Assembly: GCA_035315345.1 (NCBI GenBank)
Contig: DATFYA010000194.1
Location: 1-36,549, forward strand
Length of the DNA: 36,549 nt
Source: Candidatus Methylomirabilota bacterium
Lineage (GTDB): Bacteria > Methylomirabilota > Methylomirabilia > Rokubacteriales > CSP1-6
Direction: 5' to 3'
The notes beneath the pieces were generated by a model. The model made no database searches, was not told the origin of the DNA, and saw nothing but the letters and a program-made list of their open reading frames with translations. Below are positions 15,872 through 25,573 of the stretch, one piece after another (position 1 is the first letter of the stretch; each line of letters begins with the position of its first letter). A program made the position numbers and the translations under genes.

Positions 15872-16962
15872 TGCTCCGGCTCGACCGGCGCCTCCTCCAG
15901 AACGTCGATTGGCCGTTGCTGGGCGCCGCCTTCTTCATCATCGGTCTCAGCGTCGTCTGCCTCTGGAGCCTCAATCCCGGCCGCGGCATCTCCGCCCTCG
16001 TGTGGCGGCAGCTGTCCTGGGTGGGAGTCGGGCTCGTCGGCCTCCTCGTGGTGGTGAGCGTCGACTACCGCAATCTGGTCCGGTTCGCCCCCGCCCTCTA
16101 CGTGGTTGGGCTCGGCTTGCTGCTCTCGGTGTTCGTGCTGGGCCGCACCGTCTCGGGAGCCCGGCGCTGGATCCATCTCGGGCCTCTGACCGTTCAGCCG
16201 TCGGAGGTGTTCAAGCTCATCTTCGTGATCACGCTGGCCTGGGCGCTCACCTCCGGGCGCGGGGAGCGACTCTCGCGCGCCGCTCTGATCGGGACCTTCG
16301 TGCTCCTGGGAGTGCCGTTCCTCCTGGTGGTCCGTCAGCCGGACCTGGGGACGGCCCTCTGCCTGGTCCCGGTGCTGGGTGCCATCCTGGTGGGTCTCGG
16401 GGTCCGGCTCAAGGTGCTGGGAGGGTTGGTCCTGGCCGGGGTCGCCCTCATGCCGTTGGGCTGGCTCGTCCTCAAGCCCTACCAGCGCGACCGGCTGCTC
16501 GTGTACCTCGATCCGTTCCGCGATCCGCTCGGAACGGCCTACAATGTCATTCAGGCGAAGATCGCCATTGGTTCGGGCCAGCTCCTGGGGAAGGGAGTCG
16601 GCGGCGCGACGCAGAGCCGCCTCGCCTTTCTCCCGGAGCGGCATACGGATTTCATTTTTGCCGTGTTCGCGGAGATGTGGGGGTTTCTCGGCTGTCTGGT
16701 GCTGATCGTGGCCTACGCGCTCCTGGTCTTGCGGGGGTTCGAGATCGCGGCCGGCACTCGCGAGGCGAAGGGCCGCATCCTGGCCCTCGGAGTGACGACG
16801 GTATTCGCGTCGCAGATCCTGATCAACATCGGGATGGTGACGGGTCTGCTCCCCATCGTGGGGATCCCGCTGCCGTTGATGAGCTACGGCGGCTCCTCGA
16901 TGGTGGTCTCGTTGACGGCCCTGGGGCTTCTGCTCTCGATCCGAATGCGGCAGTTCCAATAA
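15871..16962 (+). CDS. rodA: Peptidoglycan glycosyltransferase RodA (SEDS family)
   Basis: A 363-aa polytopic membrane protein with about ten hydrophobic segments. SEDS signatures are present: LGPLTVQPSEVFKL, RQPDLGTAL, GVGGATQSRLAFLPERHTDF and the C-terminal PLPLMSYGGSSM. It polymerises glycan strands from lipid II, paired with the PBP2 encoded immediately upstream. ATG 15871 overlaps the mrdA stop. FtsW is the close alternative, but the mre context settles it as RodA. Confidence 0.96.
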   Translation: MLRLDRRLLQNVDWPLLGAAFFIIGLSVVCLWSLNPGRGISALVWRQLSWVGVGLVGLLVVVSVDYRNLVRFAPALYVVGLGLLLSVFVLGRTVSGARRWIHLGPLTVQPSEVFKLIFVITLAWALTSGRGERLSRAALIGTFVLLGVPFLLVVRQPDLGTALCLVPVLGAILVGLGVRLKVLGGLVLAGVALMPLGWLVLKPYQRDRLLVYLDPFRDPLGTAYNVIQAKIAIGSGQLLGKGVGGATQSRLAFLPERHTDFIFAVFAEMWGFLGCLVLIVAYALLVLRGFEIAAGTREAKGRILALGVTTVFASQILINIGMVTGLLPIVGIPLPLMSYGGSSMVVSLTALGLLLSIRMRQFQ

Positions 16963-17014
16963 CCGCAGAACTGCTGGCCGGGTCTCCCCGTGAGCCCCCG
17001 GATCGAGGTCGACC

Positions 17015-18535
17015 GTGGGAAAGCGCATCGTCGTCAACGCCGGTGTGACCGAAACGCGTCTCGCCGTTCAGGACGGAAATCTCCTCACCGAGTTGTACGT
17101 GGAGCGGGCGGATCGACGCTCCATCGTCGGCAATGTCTACAAGGGCGTCGTCACCAACGTGCTTCCGGGCATGCAGGCCGCCTTCGTCGACATCGGCCTC
17201 TCCAAGGACGCCTTTCTCTACGCGGGTGACTACACCGCCAACCTGGGCGTGGAGGAGCACGCGCCCGATGCGGAGGACGTGACCGCGGACGTGGACGTGG
17301 GAGACGCCGAGCCCGAGCCCCGACGGGAGGCGCTGGCCCCGATCGAGGAGATGCTGCGCAAGGGCCAGGAGGTCCTGGTGCAGGTCTCCAAGGAGCCGCT
17401 GGGCACCAAGGGGGCCCGCGTCACCTCCTTCGTGTCCATTCCCGGGCGCTACATCGTCTACATGCCTCAGGCACGGCACGTCGGAGTCTCCCGCCGGATC
17501 CATGACGACCTCGAGCGTGATCGGCTGCGCGCCATCGTCCGGGATCTGCCGCCCCCGCCAGGCGGCTTCATCGTGAGAACGGTCGCCGAGGGCAAGGGGC
17601 AGGAGGACCTCATCGCGGACATCGGCTTCCTGAGCCGTCTCTGGGGGCAGGTGCAGTCGCGCTTCGAGTCGGCCCAGGCGCCTTCTCTCCTGCACGAGGA
17701 GATGGACGTCACCTTCCGGGTGGTGCGCGACCTGTTCTCGCCGGAGGTGGACGAGTTCCTGGTCGACAGCGAGGCGGCCTACGACAAGTGCCTGCAGTTC
17801 GCCACGTCGCTGGTGCCCCAGCTGGCTCCGCGTGTGAAGCGGTGGGAGAAGGACGCTCCGATCTTCGAGGCCACCGGTATCGAGCGCGAGATCGACCGGG
17901 CGCTGCGCCGGCGCGTGTGGCTGAAGTCGGGCGGCTACATCGTGATCGATCACACCGAGGCGCTCGTCGCCATCGACGTCAACACCGGCAAGTACGTGGG
18001 CAAGCGCGATCTCGAGGAGACCATCCTCAAGATCAACCTCGAGGCGGTGACCGAGGTGGTGCGGCAGATCCGGCTGCGCGATCTCGGCGGGATCATCATC
18101 ATCGATTTCATCGACATGGAGCGTTCTGAGCACCGGGACCAGGTGTTCAAGGCGCTGAAGAAGGTGCTCGCCGACGACAAGGCCCGCTCCAACGTGCTGG
18201 AGATCTCGGAGCTGGGCCTGGTCGAGATGACTCGCAAGCGTGTCCGGCAGAGCCTCCAATCGCTGTTCTGCGCCCCGTGCCCGACCTGCAAGGGTAGCGG
18301 CGTGGTCAAGTCCGACGCGACCCTGGCCGCCGAGATCTTCCGGAAGATCCAGGCCGGGGCGGGTGAGGGCAACGGCCGCGACGTGGTGATCCGGGTCCAT
18401 CCCGAGATGGCGCATCACCTGGAATCGAGCCAGCGCGATGGCATCGAGCGGCTCCAGGCCCTCCTGAGCCGAAAGATCTCGGTGCAGGCGGTCGCTTCGT
18501 ACCATCGTGAGCAGTACGACGTGACCGTCAAGTGA
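17015..18535 (+). CDS. rng: Ribonuclease G (RNase E/G family)
   Basis: A 506-aa endoribonuclease processing the 5' end of 16S rRNA and degrading mRNA. It has an N-terminal S1 domain (about 35-130) with an acidic insertion (about 75-108) between its strands. The catalytic metal-binding aspartates are Asp321 (AIDVNTGKY) and Asp364 (IIDFIDM), 43 residues apart as in RNase E. The zinc-link CPTC sits at 422-425. There is no long C-terminal scaffold, so G type rather than E. GTG 17015 has SD gagg 6 nt upstream. The gene follows the elongation cluster, as in many Gram-negatives where rng lies beside mre genes. Confidence 0.94.
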   Translation: MGKRIVVNAGVTETRLAVQDGNLLTELYVERADRRSIVGNVYKGVVTNVLPGMQAAFVDIGLSKDAFLYAGDYTANLGVEEHAPDAEDVTADVDVGDAEPEPRREALAPIEEMLRKGQEVLVQVSKEPLGTKGARVTSFVSIPGRYIVYMPQARHVGVSRRIHDDLERDRLRAIVRDLPPPPGGFIVRTVAEGKGQEDLIADIGFLSRLWGQVQSRFESAQAPSLLHEEMDVTFRVVRDLFSPEVDEFLVDSEAAYDKCLQFATSLVPQLAPRVKRWEKDAPIFEATGIEREIDRALRRRVWLKSGGYIVIDHTEALVAIDVNTGKYVGKRDLEETILKINLEAVTEVVRQIRLRDLGGIIIIDFIDMERSEHRDQVFKALKKVLADDKARSNVLEISELGLVEMTRKRVRQSLQSLFCAPCPTCKGSGVVKSDATLAAEIFRKIQAGAGEGNGRDVVIRVHPEMAHHLESSQRDGIERLQALLSRKISVQAVASYHREQYDVTVK

Positions 18536-18900
18536 CCCGCCCGTCGCGAATCAGCCGGGCCGCGATCCTGAGCCAGCTCCGGCAGGCGGCGACCAAGGGC
18601 GACCGCTCGGCCCTGACCCTGGCGGTCGACCAGATGAAGACATGGGCGTATTCTCCTCGCTACTGGCAGAAGTACCTGCATCTCATCACCCATCCCATGG
18701 CCCGCCTGGTGGACCTGACGGTGATCAAGCAGGGCGACAAGATCGCCCACCAGAAGGGATGGACGAGACCCAAGCGGGAGCCGCGCAAGCCCAAGCGCGC
18801 CGGGCCGCCGCGGCGCCCGCGCCGGGCCGCCGCGGCACCCGCGCCGGGGAGCCCGGCCGCCGCCCCGGGCACGCAGCCGTCCCTGTTCCCCGACGTGTGA
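18532..18900 (+). CDS. Hypothetical basic protein with clamp-motif-like C-terminus
   Basis: I do not recognise this 122-aa protein. GTG 18532 overlaps the rng stop (GTGA). The first about 75 residues look folded and helical (ILSQLRQAATKGDRSALTL; MKTWAYSPRYWQKYLHLI). They are followed by a low-complexity tail rich in Pro, Arg, Lys and Ala (about 76-112). The chain ends TQPSLFPDV, in which QPSLF (115-119) resembles the beta-clamp-binding consensus QL(S/D)LF. The basic tail plus such a motif would suit a DNA-associated protein, but this is only inference. Confidence 0.6.
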   Translation: MTRPSRISRAAILSQLRQAATKGDRSALTLAVDQMKTWAYSPRYWQKYLHLITHPMARLVDLTVIKQGDKIAHQKGWTRPKREPRKPKRAGPPRRPRRAAAAPAPGSPAAAPGTQPSLFPDV

Positions 18901-18962
18901 TCGCGCTCCCGGCCGCATCGCTCGAGCGGCCGCCGAGTCGCTTCATGCGTACCCTGGTAGGG

Positions 18963-18968
18963 TATAGT
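18963..18968 (+). promoter_or_regulatory. -10 box in front of the ceramidase-like gene
   Basis: TATAGT lies 6 nt before GTG 18975. No SD and no recognisable -35 are present. If it is used, translation begins at the very 5' end of the transcript. Confidence 0.4.
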
Positions 18969-18974
18969 CGGGCC

Positions 18975-19748
18975 GTGGAACGGCGGACCGCGATCGGGCT
19001 GATCGGAGGACTGGGGGTGGTGGCCGCGGGAGGGGCGCTCCTCGCGCCGCCGATCCCGCAGGATGCGGCCTACCACCATCTGGCCGATGCGCGCGCCTTC
19101 CTGGGGGTCCCCAACGCGCTCAACGTGCTGTCCAATGCCGCGTTCGTGCTGGTCGGCGGCCTTGGTCTCCGCTTCGTCCTGGCTCGCGATGTCGGTCAAG
19201 CGTTTCGGGATCCCCGTGAGCGCTGGCCCTACGTGGTCGTCTTCGGCGGCCTCCTGCTGACCGGATTCGGGTCCGCCTACTACCACTGGGCGCCCGGCAA
19301 CGCGCGGCTGGCGTGGGATCGCCTGCCGCTCGCCATCACCGTGATGGGACTGCTCGACGCCACCATCAGCGACCGGGTCGGCGTCCGTCCGGCCCTCCGG
19401 CTCCTGGGTCCGCTCGTCGCGCTGGCCGTCATCTCCGTCTGGTACTGGCACGTCACCGAGCAGCGCGGAGCCGGCGATCTCCGCCTCTATGCGCTCGTCC
19501 AGTTCTATCCGCTCGCGGCCGTGCCGCTGCTGCTCTGGCTCCTTCCGCCCCGCTACACGCGCAGCGCCGACCTGCTGGTCGCCGCGGCCACCTACGCCCT
19601 GGCCAAGGGGCCGGAGCTCCTGGACGGGTGGTTCTTTTCGGTCACCGGCCTGGTGAGCGGACACACGCTCAAGCATCTGCTCGCCGCGCTGGCCGGCTAC
19701 TGGGTCTTGCGCATGCTCGAGCAACGTCGGCCCATCCCAGGCACGTGA
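18975..19748 (+). CDS. Ceramidase-like integral membrane protein
   Basis: A 257-aa protein with about seven hydrophobic segments. SNAAFVLVGGLGL, GSAYYHWAPGNARLAWDRLP and the C-terminal SGHTLKHLLAALAGYW place conserved Ser, Asp and His residues as in the CREST/alkaline ceramidase superfamily, whose members are zinc-dependent membrane hydrolases acting on amide-linked lipids. The substrate in bacteria is not known. ATG 18945 is in frame and would add 10 residues. I prefer GTG 18975 because of the -10-like TATAGT immediately before it, but neither start has an SD. The csoR gene follows 2 nt after the stop. Confidence 0.7.
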   Translation: MERRTAIGLIGGLGVVAAGGALLAPPIPQDAAYHHLADARAFLGVPNALNVLSNAAFVLVGGLGLRFVLARDVGQAFRDPRERWPYVVVFGGLLLTGFGSAYYHWAPGNARLAWDRLPLAITVMGLLDATISDRVGVRPALRLLGPLVALAVISVWYWHVTEQRGAGDLRLYALVQFYPLAAVPLLLWLLPPRYTRSADLLVAAATYALAKGPELLDGWFFSVTGLVSGHTLKHLLAALAGYWVLRMLEQRRPIPGT

Positions 19749-19750
19749 CC

Positions 19751-20029
19751 ATGGATATTCGGGTGAAGGCGAAGACCCTCGGTCGGCTGCGGCGTATCGA
19801 AGGCCAGGTCCAGGGCATCCAGCGCATGGTCGAGGAGGACAAGGACTGCGTCGACATCCTCCTGCAGCTCGCGGCGGTGCAGGGAGCGGTCGAGCAGGTC
19901 CGGAAGCTCCTGCTCGGCCATCATCTCGAATCGTGCGTGGTGGAGGCGGTGCGTGCCGGCAACGCCCGGGACCGGCAGAAGAAGATGGACGAGCTCCTCG
20001 ACGTCCTCGCGCGCTTCTCCGCCCGCTAG
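19751..20029 (+). CDS. csoR: CsoR-type metal-sensing transcriptional repressor
   Basis: A 92-aa all-helical DNA-binding protein of the CsoR/RcnR family (DUF156). The N-terminal LGRLRRIEGQVQGIQRMVEE is typical. The Cu(I)-binding triad is intact: Cys33, His58 and Cys62, with the same spacing as Cys36/His61/Cys65 of Mycobacterium tuberculosis CsoR. Metal binding would release DNA and derepress target genes. No copA or copZ is adjacent; the nearest candidates for control are the YHS and DUF2889 genes downstream and the membrane protein upstream. FrmR-like aldehyde sensors lack this full Cys-His-Cys set. Confidence 0.85.
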   Translation: MDIRVKAKTLGRLRRIEGQVQGIQRMVEEDKDCVDILLQLAAVQGAVEQVRKLLLGHHLESCVVEAVRAGNARDRQKKMDELLDVLARFSAR

Positions 20030-20124
20030 ATGTCTCTGGGCACGGCTGGCGCGTTCTTCGACGTCGCAGTCACGCGGATCGTGAACCCTCGGCGAGGCCT
20101 GCGGCGACAACCTCGTGCCGGTTT

Positions 20125-20143
20125 CCGCGGCCGCGGGTATGCT
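20125..20143 (+). promoter_or_regulatory. Possible promoter/operator before the YHS gene
   Basis: The 183-nt gap 20030-20213 holds the palindrome CCGCGGCCGCGG (20125-20136) right before TATGCT (20138-20143), a possible -10. No -35 is clear. It could be where the upstream CsoR binds, though it does not resemble known G-tract CsoR sites. Confidence 0.3.
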
Positions 20144-20213
20144 TTGTCCGTAGCAATGATGGTCAATAGCCTGCGCTCGACCGCTCCCGCGGCGGGCGGT
20201 GAAGGAGGTCGTG

Positions 20214-20360
20214 ATGGCCAAGGACCCGGTGTGTCACATGGACGTGGAGCCCAAGACGGCGGCGGCGCAGTCGACGTACCAGGGCGAGACCTATTACTTC
20301 TGCGCGGTGGGCTGTAAGACCAAGTTCGACGCCGATCCGGGGAAGTACGCCGGCAAGTGA
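20214..20360 (+). CDS. YHS-domain protein, 48 aa
   Basis: A very short protein that is essentially one YHS domain: MAKDPVCHMDV at the start, then TYQGETYYFCAVGC and the end FDADPGKYAGK. The two CxM/C-type positions (Cys7 and the Cys pair of YFCAVGC) are the usual metal-binding residues in YHS/TRASH-like domains linked to copper and other heavy metals. SD gaaggaggt lies about 6 nt before ATG 20214 (a GTG one codon earlier is also possible). It follows csoR and overlaps the DUF2889 gene by GTGA, which supports a metal-related unit. Confidence 0.85.
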   Translation: MAKDPVCHMDVEPKTAAAQSTYQGETYYFCAVGCKTKFDADPGKYAGK

Positions 20361-21250
20361 TCGGCTCCCCGCTGCTCGTCGGCCGCGACCGCTACGAGCG
20401 GGTGATGGAGGGGTGGGTGGACAATACCCACGACGACGCCTTCACCCATACCGTGCGCATGACCGACGAGGACTGGGCCGTCCAGGTCAGCGCGGTCTGC
20501 CTGCCGTCACCCACCTACGAGATCCGGGCGGCGCGCGCCGAAGCCCTGTCCGGAGCCGTCGATCCGGGGCTCGTGACCGACTTCCCGCGCCTGGCCGGGA
20601 CTCGGATGGTGGGCGGCTTCACGCGTCGCCTCGCCGAGCTGTGCGGCTCTCGTCCGGGCGCTCTCCTCTTCGTCGATGGCAGCATCGAGATGGCCCGCCT
20701 GGCCCGGCAGGTCACGCGGATGCCTCGGTCGGCCGTCGCGGCGCTGGATACGGCAGACCCTCTGACCTGCTGGCGGCTCGATACGACGGGCTGGGTCGAC
20801 CTGCCCGATTCCTGCTTCACGTACAGCGCGGCCGGGCGCGCGCTCTTCGGGAGCCGGTCGGTCTCGACGCCGATGGTGTCGGATCTGTATTGCCCCCCGC
20901 CGGGAGCCCGGAAGGTCTTCAGGCGAAAAAAGGTCGCCCGGCTCGTCCAGACTGGTTCGCGACTCCACTTGTTCAACTCCATGCACGACAACGTTCACGG
21001 TTTCGATCTCCACTACGAGGTCGACCTCGACCGGGGCCTCGTCGTCGAGGCGGAGTCGATCACCTCGAGGCTGCCCTATGCCGGCATCTGCACCGAGCCG
21101 CAAGGTCGGATCCGGTCCCTGCTCGGCCTGCCGGTGGATGCTGCTCTTCGCAAGCGGGCCCAGACCCTGCTGGGAGGAAATACCGGCTGTGCCCAGCTCT
21201 ACGACCTCACCGCCGATCTCCTCAAGATGCTCTCGCTGTCGTCTTCGTAA
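20357..21250 (+). CDS. DUF2889-family protein
   Basis: A 297-aa soluble protein. The central MTDEDWAVQVSAVCLPSPTYEIRAARAEAL and the C-terminal half with PYAGICTEP and GGNTGCAQLYDLTADLL match the pattern of DUF2889, a family of unknown function whose conserved ending includes a GCxHLxxL-like block. A basic GARKVFRRKKVARL stretch lies near residue 185. GTG 20357 overlaps the YHS stop, so both are made from one message. No enzyme motif is evident. Confidence 0.65.
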   Translation: MIGSPLLVGRDRYERVMEGWVDNTHDDAFTHTVRMTDEDWAVQVSAVCLPSPTYEIRAARAEALSGAVDPGLVTDFPRLAGTRMVGGFTRRLAELCGSRPGALLFVDGSIEMARLARQVTRMPRSAVAALDTADPLTCWRLDTTGWVDLPDSCFTYSAAGRALFGSRSVSTPMVSDLYCPPPGARKVFRRKKVARLVQTGSRLHLFNSMHDNVHGFDLHYEVDLDRGLVVEAESITSRLPYAGICTEPQGRIRSLLGLPVDAALRKRAQTLLGGNTGCAQLYDLTADLLKMLSLSSS

Positions 21251-21281
21251 GTCACTGTGATATTTCGAGAAATGGACAGAT

Positions 21282-21310
21282 TTGACACTGGGGTCTGCGC
21301 CGGCTAGAGT
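21282..21310 (+). promoter_or_regulatory. Promoter of the tetR-ECF operon
   Basis: TTGACA (21282-21287), a 17-nt spacer and TAGAGT (21305-21310): the best sigma70 match in this region. It is followed at once by the operator palindrome. Confidence 0.75.
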
Positions 21311-21313
21311 TTG

Positions 21314-21329
21314 TACCGACTGGTCGGTA
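21314..21329. promoter_or_regulatory. TetR-type operator palindrome
   Basis: TACCGACTGGTCGGTA has perfect 7-bp arms around a 2-bp centre and covers the predicted transcription start. This is the usual form and position of a TetR-family auto-operator. Confidence 0.8.
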
Positions 21330-21352
21330 AATTCGCAGAGGAGCGAAGAGGA

Positions 21353-21988
21353 ATGACGAGCCCGAGCCCGGCACAGGCGTCGGAGACGAAGAGCACGAAG
21401 GGGGCGGCGACCAGGGACCAGATCCTGAACGCCGCCGCCCGGCTGATGCATGTACAGGGGTATCAATCCACGTCGCTGGACGACGTGCTCCGGGAGAGCG
21501 GGGTCGGGAAGGGCAACTTTTATTACTACTTCAAGAGCAAGGAGGACCTGGGGTACGCGATCATCGACCGCACGACCCGCTCGTTCGTCGAGCGGAGCCT
21601 GGGACCCGCGTTCGCGGACGTCGAGGCGGACCCGATTGCCCAGATCGACGGGTTCCTCGATCGCGTGCTGGAGGCGCAGCGACAGCGCAATTGCGTGGGG
21701 GGATGCGTCATGGGCAACCTGGCCTGCGAGCTGTCGGACGTGCACGAGGGCTTCCGTCAGCGGCTGGCCGAGCTGTTCGACATCTGGCGCACCCGTCTCG
21801 CGGACGCGCTGCTCCGGGGCCGGCGACGCGGCTATCTTCGAGGCGATGCGGATCCTTCGCGTCTGGCCCAATTCCTGGTCGCCGGCCTCGAGGGGGCGAT
21901 CCTCCTGAGCAAGGTCACCCGGGACATCGCAGTCATGGAAAAGTGCGTCGAGGAGCTGAAGCAGCACCTCACGCTCTACAGGACATGA
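21353..21988 (+). CDS. TetR/AcrR-family transcriptional repressor
   Basis: A 211-aa repressor. The N-terminal TetR helix-turn-helix reads RDQILNAAARLMHVQGYQST then SLDDVLRESGVGKGNFYYYF. The ligand domain has a cysteine-rich NCVGGCVMGNLACEL segment (about 117-131), reminiscent of TetR members that sense electrophiles such as NemR or AcuR. ATG 21353, with SD agagga, is chosen over an in-frame TTG at 21311 that would put the operator inside the coding region. The palindrome over its own promoter implies autorepression. The end overlaps the ECF gene (ATGA). Confidence 0.9.
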   Translation: MTSPSPAQASETKSTKGAATRDQILNAAARLMHVQGYQSTSLDDVLRESGVGKGNFYYYFKSKEDLGYAIIDRTTRSFVERSLGPAFADVEADPIAQIDGFLDRVLEAQRQRNCVGGCVMGNLACELSDVHEGFRQRLAELFDIWRTRLADALLRGRRRGYLRGDADPSRLAQFLVAGLEGAILLSKVTRDIAVMEKCVEELKQHLTLYRT

Positions 21989-22635
21989 GCATGACGACGG
22001 TACACGCCACGAACGGGCACCCGCAGGACACGGCGAGCGGGCCGCGGAAGCCAGACCGGGACGCGGAGCTGGTGGAGCGCCTCCGTCGGCAGGATCCGAG
22101 CGCCGCCGAGGACTTGATCGCCACCTACGGCGATCGGGTCTACCGCCTCGCCATCCGTATCACGAGCAACGAGCAGGATGCGGAGGAAGTGGTGCAGGAC
22201 GCGTTGTGGACGGCGGCGCGCAAGATCGACACGTTCAAGGGGGAGTCGGCCTTCGGCAGCTGGGTCTATCGCATCACCGCGAACGCGGCCTACCAGAAGC
22301 TGCGGACCCGCCAGGGGCAGCGGAACGAGATCTTGTGGGACGCGACGTCTCCCGGCTTCGACGAGCTCGGCCAGCATGCCGAACCGCTCCGGGACTGGTC
22401 GGCCCGCACCGAGGAGCCGGCGCTGCAGACCGAGCTTCGGGACGTGCTGACGACGGCGATCGACGACCTGCCGGGGGACTACAAGACCGCCTTTCTGCTG
22501 CACGACGTCGAGGGCCTCTCCAATCCCGAGATCGCCGAAACGCTGCAGATCAGCCTGCCCGCGGTGAAGTCCCGTGTGCACCGCTCGCGCTTGTTCTTGC
22601 GTCAGAAGCTGGCCGACTACATGCGGGTCGTTTGA
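21985..22635 (+). CDS. ECF-type RNA polymerase sigma factor
   Basis: A 216-aa sigma factor with region 2 (LIATYGDRVYRLAIRITSNEQDAEEVVQDALW, about 43-74, and the -10 recognition helix GSWVYRITANAAYQKLR) and region 4 (DLPGDYKTAFLLHDVEGLSNPEIAETLQISLPAVKSRVHRSR). Regions 1.1 and 3 are absent, so it is of ECF type, directing transcription to a small regulon. It is translationally coupled to tetR by ATGA and so is probably under that repressor. No anti-sigma gene follows. A second ATG two codons in (21991) is possible. Confidence 0.92.
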   Translation: MSMTTVHATNGHPQDTASGPRKPDRDAELVERLRRQDPSAAEDLIATYGDRVYRLAIRITSNEQDAEEVVQDALWTAARKIDTFKGESAFGSWVYRITANAAYQKLRTRQGQRNEILWDATSPGFDELGQHAEPLRDWSARTEEPALQTELRDVLTTAIDDLPGDYKTAFLLHDVEGLSNPEIAETLQISLPAVKSRVHRSRLFLRQKLADYMRVV

Positions 22636-22645
22636 GCTAAACTCC

Positions 22646-22710
22646 CGTCCGGCTTGACTTTCACGAGGGCCCTGTGGTCTGATGAGCCCTCGTGACATTC
22701 CGGCCGGACG
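22646..22710. repeat. Nested inverted repeat covering the rplU promoter
   Basis: An outer 8-bp pair (22646-22653 with 22703-22710) and an inner 10-bp pair TCACGAGGGC/GCCCTCGTGA (22661-22670 with 22686-22695) are separated by 7 nt on each side, with a 15-nt centre. It begins 10 nt after the ECF stop. It could be an operator, the 3' hairpin of the ECF message, or both. Confidence 0.65.
22654..22683 (+). promoter_or_regulatory. Putative promoter of the rplU-rpmA unit
   Basis: TTGACT (22654-22659), an 18-nt spacer and TCTGAT (22678-22683). The -35 falls exactly in the gap between inner and outer arms of the inverted repeat. The leader to ATG 22796 would be about 105 nt. Confidence 0.45.
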
Positions 22711-22795
22711 CACGCAGATGAACGCTCGGGAGTGATGATCGATCGACGCGAGACCCGGACCCATGATCGACCCAACGAATAGAAAGGTTGCGGCA

Positions 22796-23107
22796 ATGGA
22801 AGCTGTCATCGCGACGGGTGGCAAGCAATACCGGGTCGCTCCCGGCCAGGTCATCAAGGTCGAGCGCCTCGCCAAGGACAAGGGCGCGTCGGTCGAGTTC
22901 ACCGAGGTCCTGCTCGTCAACGACGCAGGGCAGGTGACCGTGGAGCCCAAGGCGCTGGCCTCCGCCAAGGTGCTGGGACAGGTGGTCGCGGAGCGCAAGG
23001 AGAACAAGGTCCTGGTCGTGAAGTTCAAGCGGCGCAAGAACTACCGGCGGCACCGCGGCCATCGACAGACGATGACCGCCGTGCGCATCACCAAGATCGA
23101 GGTCTAG
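22796..23107 (+). CDS. rplU: 50S ribosomal protein L21
   Basis: A 103-aa ribosomal protein. It begins [18 protein letters not shown] and contains [18 protein letters not shown], the conserved basic 23S rRNA-binding signature of L21. The ATG at 22796 is preferred over an in-frame upstream ATG (22763), because the family N-terminus starts there with SD gaaagg nearby. It stands first in the usual rplU-rpmA-obgE order. Confidence 0.97.
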   Translation: MEAVIATGGKQYRVAPGQVIKVERLAKDKGASVEFTEVLLVNDAGQVTVEPKALASAKVLGQVVAERKENKVLVVKFKRRKNYRRHRGHRQTMTAVRITKIEV

Positions 23108-23111
23108 AGCG

Positions 23112-23372
23112 ATGGCACACAAGAAGGGTGTCGGCAGCTCCCGAAACGGTCGCGACTCCAACCCCCAGATGCTGGGTGTGAAGCGCTTCGGTGGGCAGTT
23201 CGTCACCGCCGGCAGTATTCTGGTGCGCCAGCGCGGCACGCGCTTCAAGCCGGGGGCCAACGTCGGGCTGGGCGTGGATCACACGCTGTTCGCAAAGTCG
23301 GACGGCTACGTCCGATTCGAGCGGAAGGGCGACGACAAGTACGTCAGCATCGCGCAGCAGCAGTCGGCTTGA
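23112..23372 (+). CDS. rpmA: 50S ribosomal protein L27
   Basis: An 86-aa protein, [19 protein letters not shown] then [23 protein letters not shown]. The N-terminal arm reaches the peptidyl-transferase centre in known ribosomes. It begins directly with MAHKKG and so lacks the cleavable N-terminal extension found in Firmicutes. Four bases separate it from rplU. Confidence 0.97.
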   Translation: MAHKKGVGSSRNGRDSNPQMLGVKRFGGQFVTAGSILVRQRGTRFKPGANVGLGVDHTLFAKSDGYVRFERKGDDKYVSIAQQQSA

Positions 23373-23398
23373 GCCGGGTCGCCGTCTCCGTCATCTAA

Positions 23399-25530
<2,132 letters not shown>

Positions 25531-25573
25531 GGGAGCCGGCACGGTGAGCCCGTCGCGGAGAGAGGGAGCGGCC

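Noticed and set aside
20030-20317. 95-codon frame starting just after csoR
   Set aside because: It overlaps the well-supported YHS gene in another frame and encodes an Arg/Gly-rich chain without family features.
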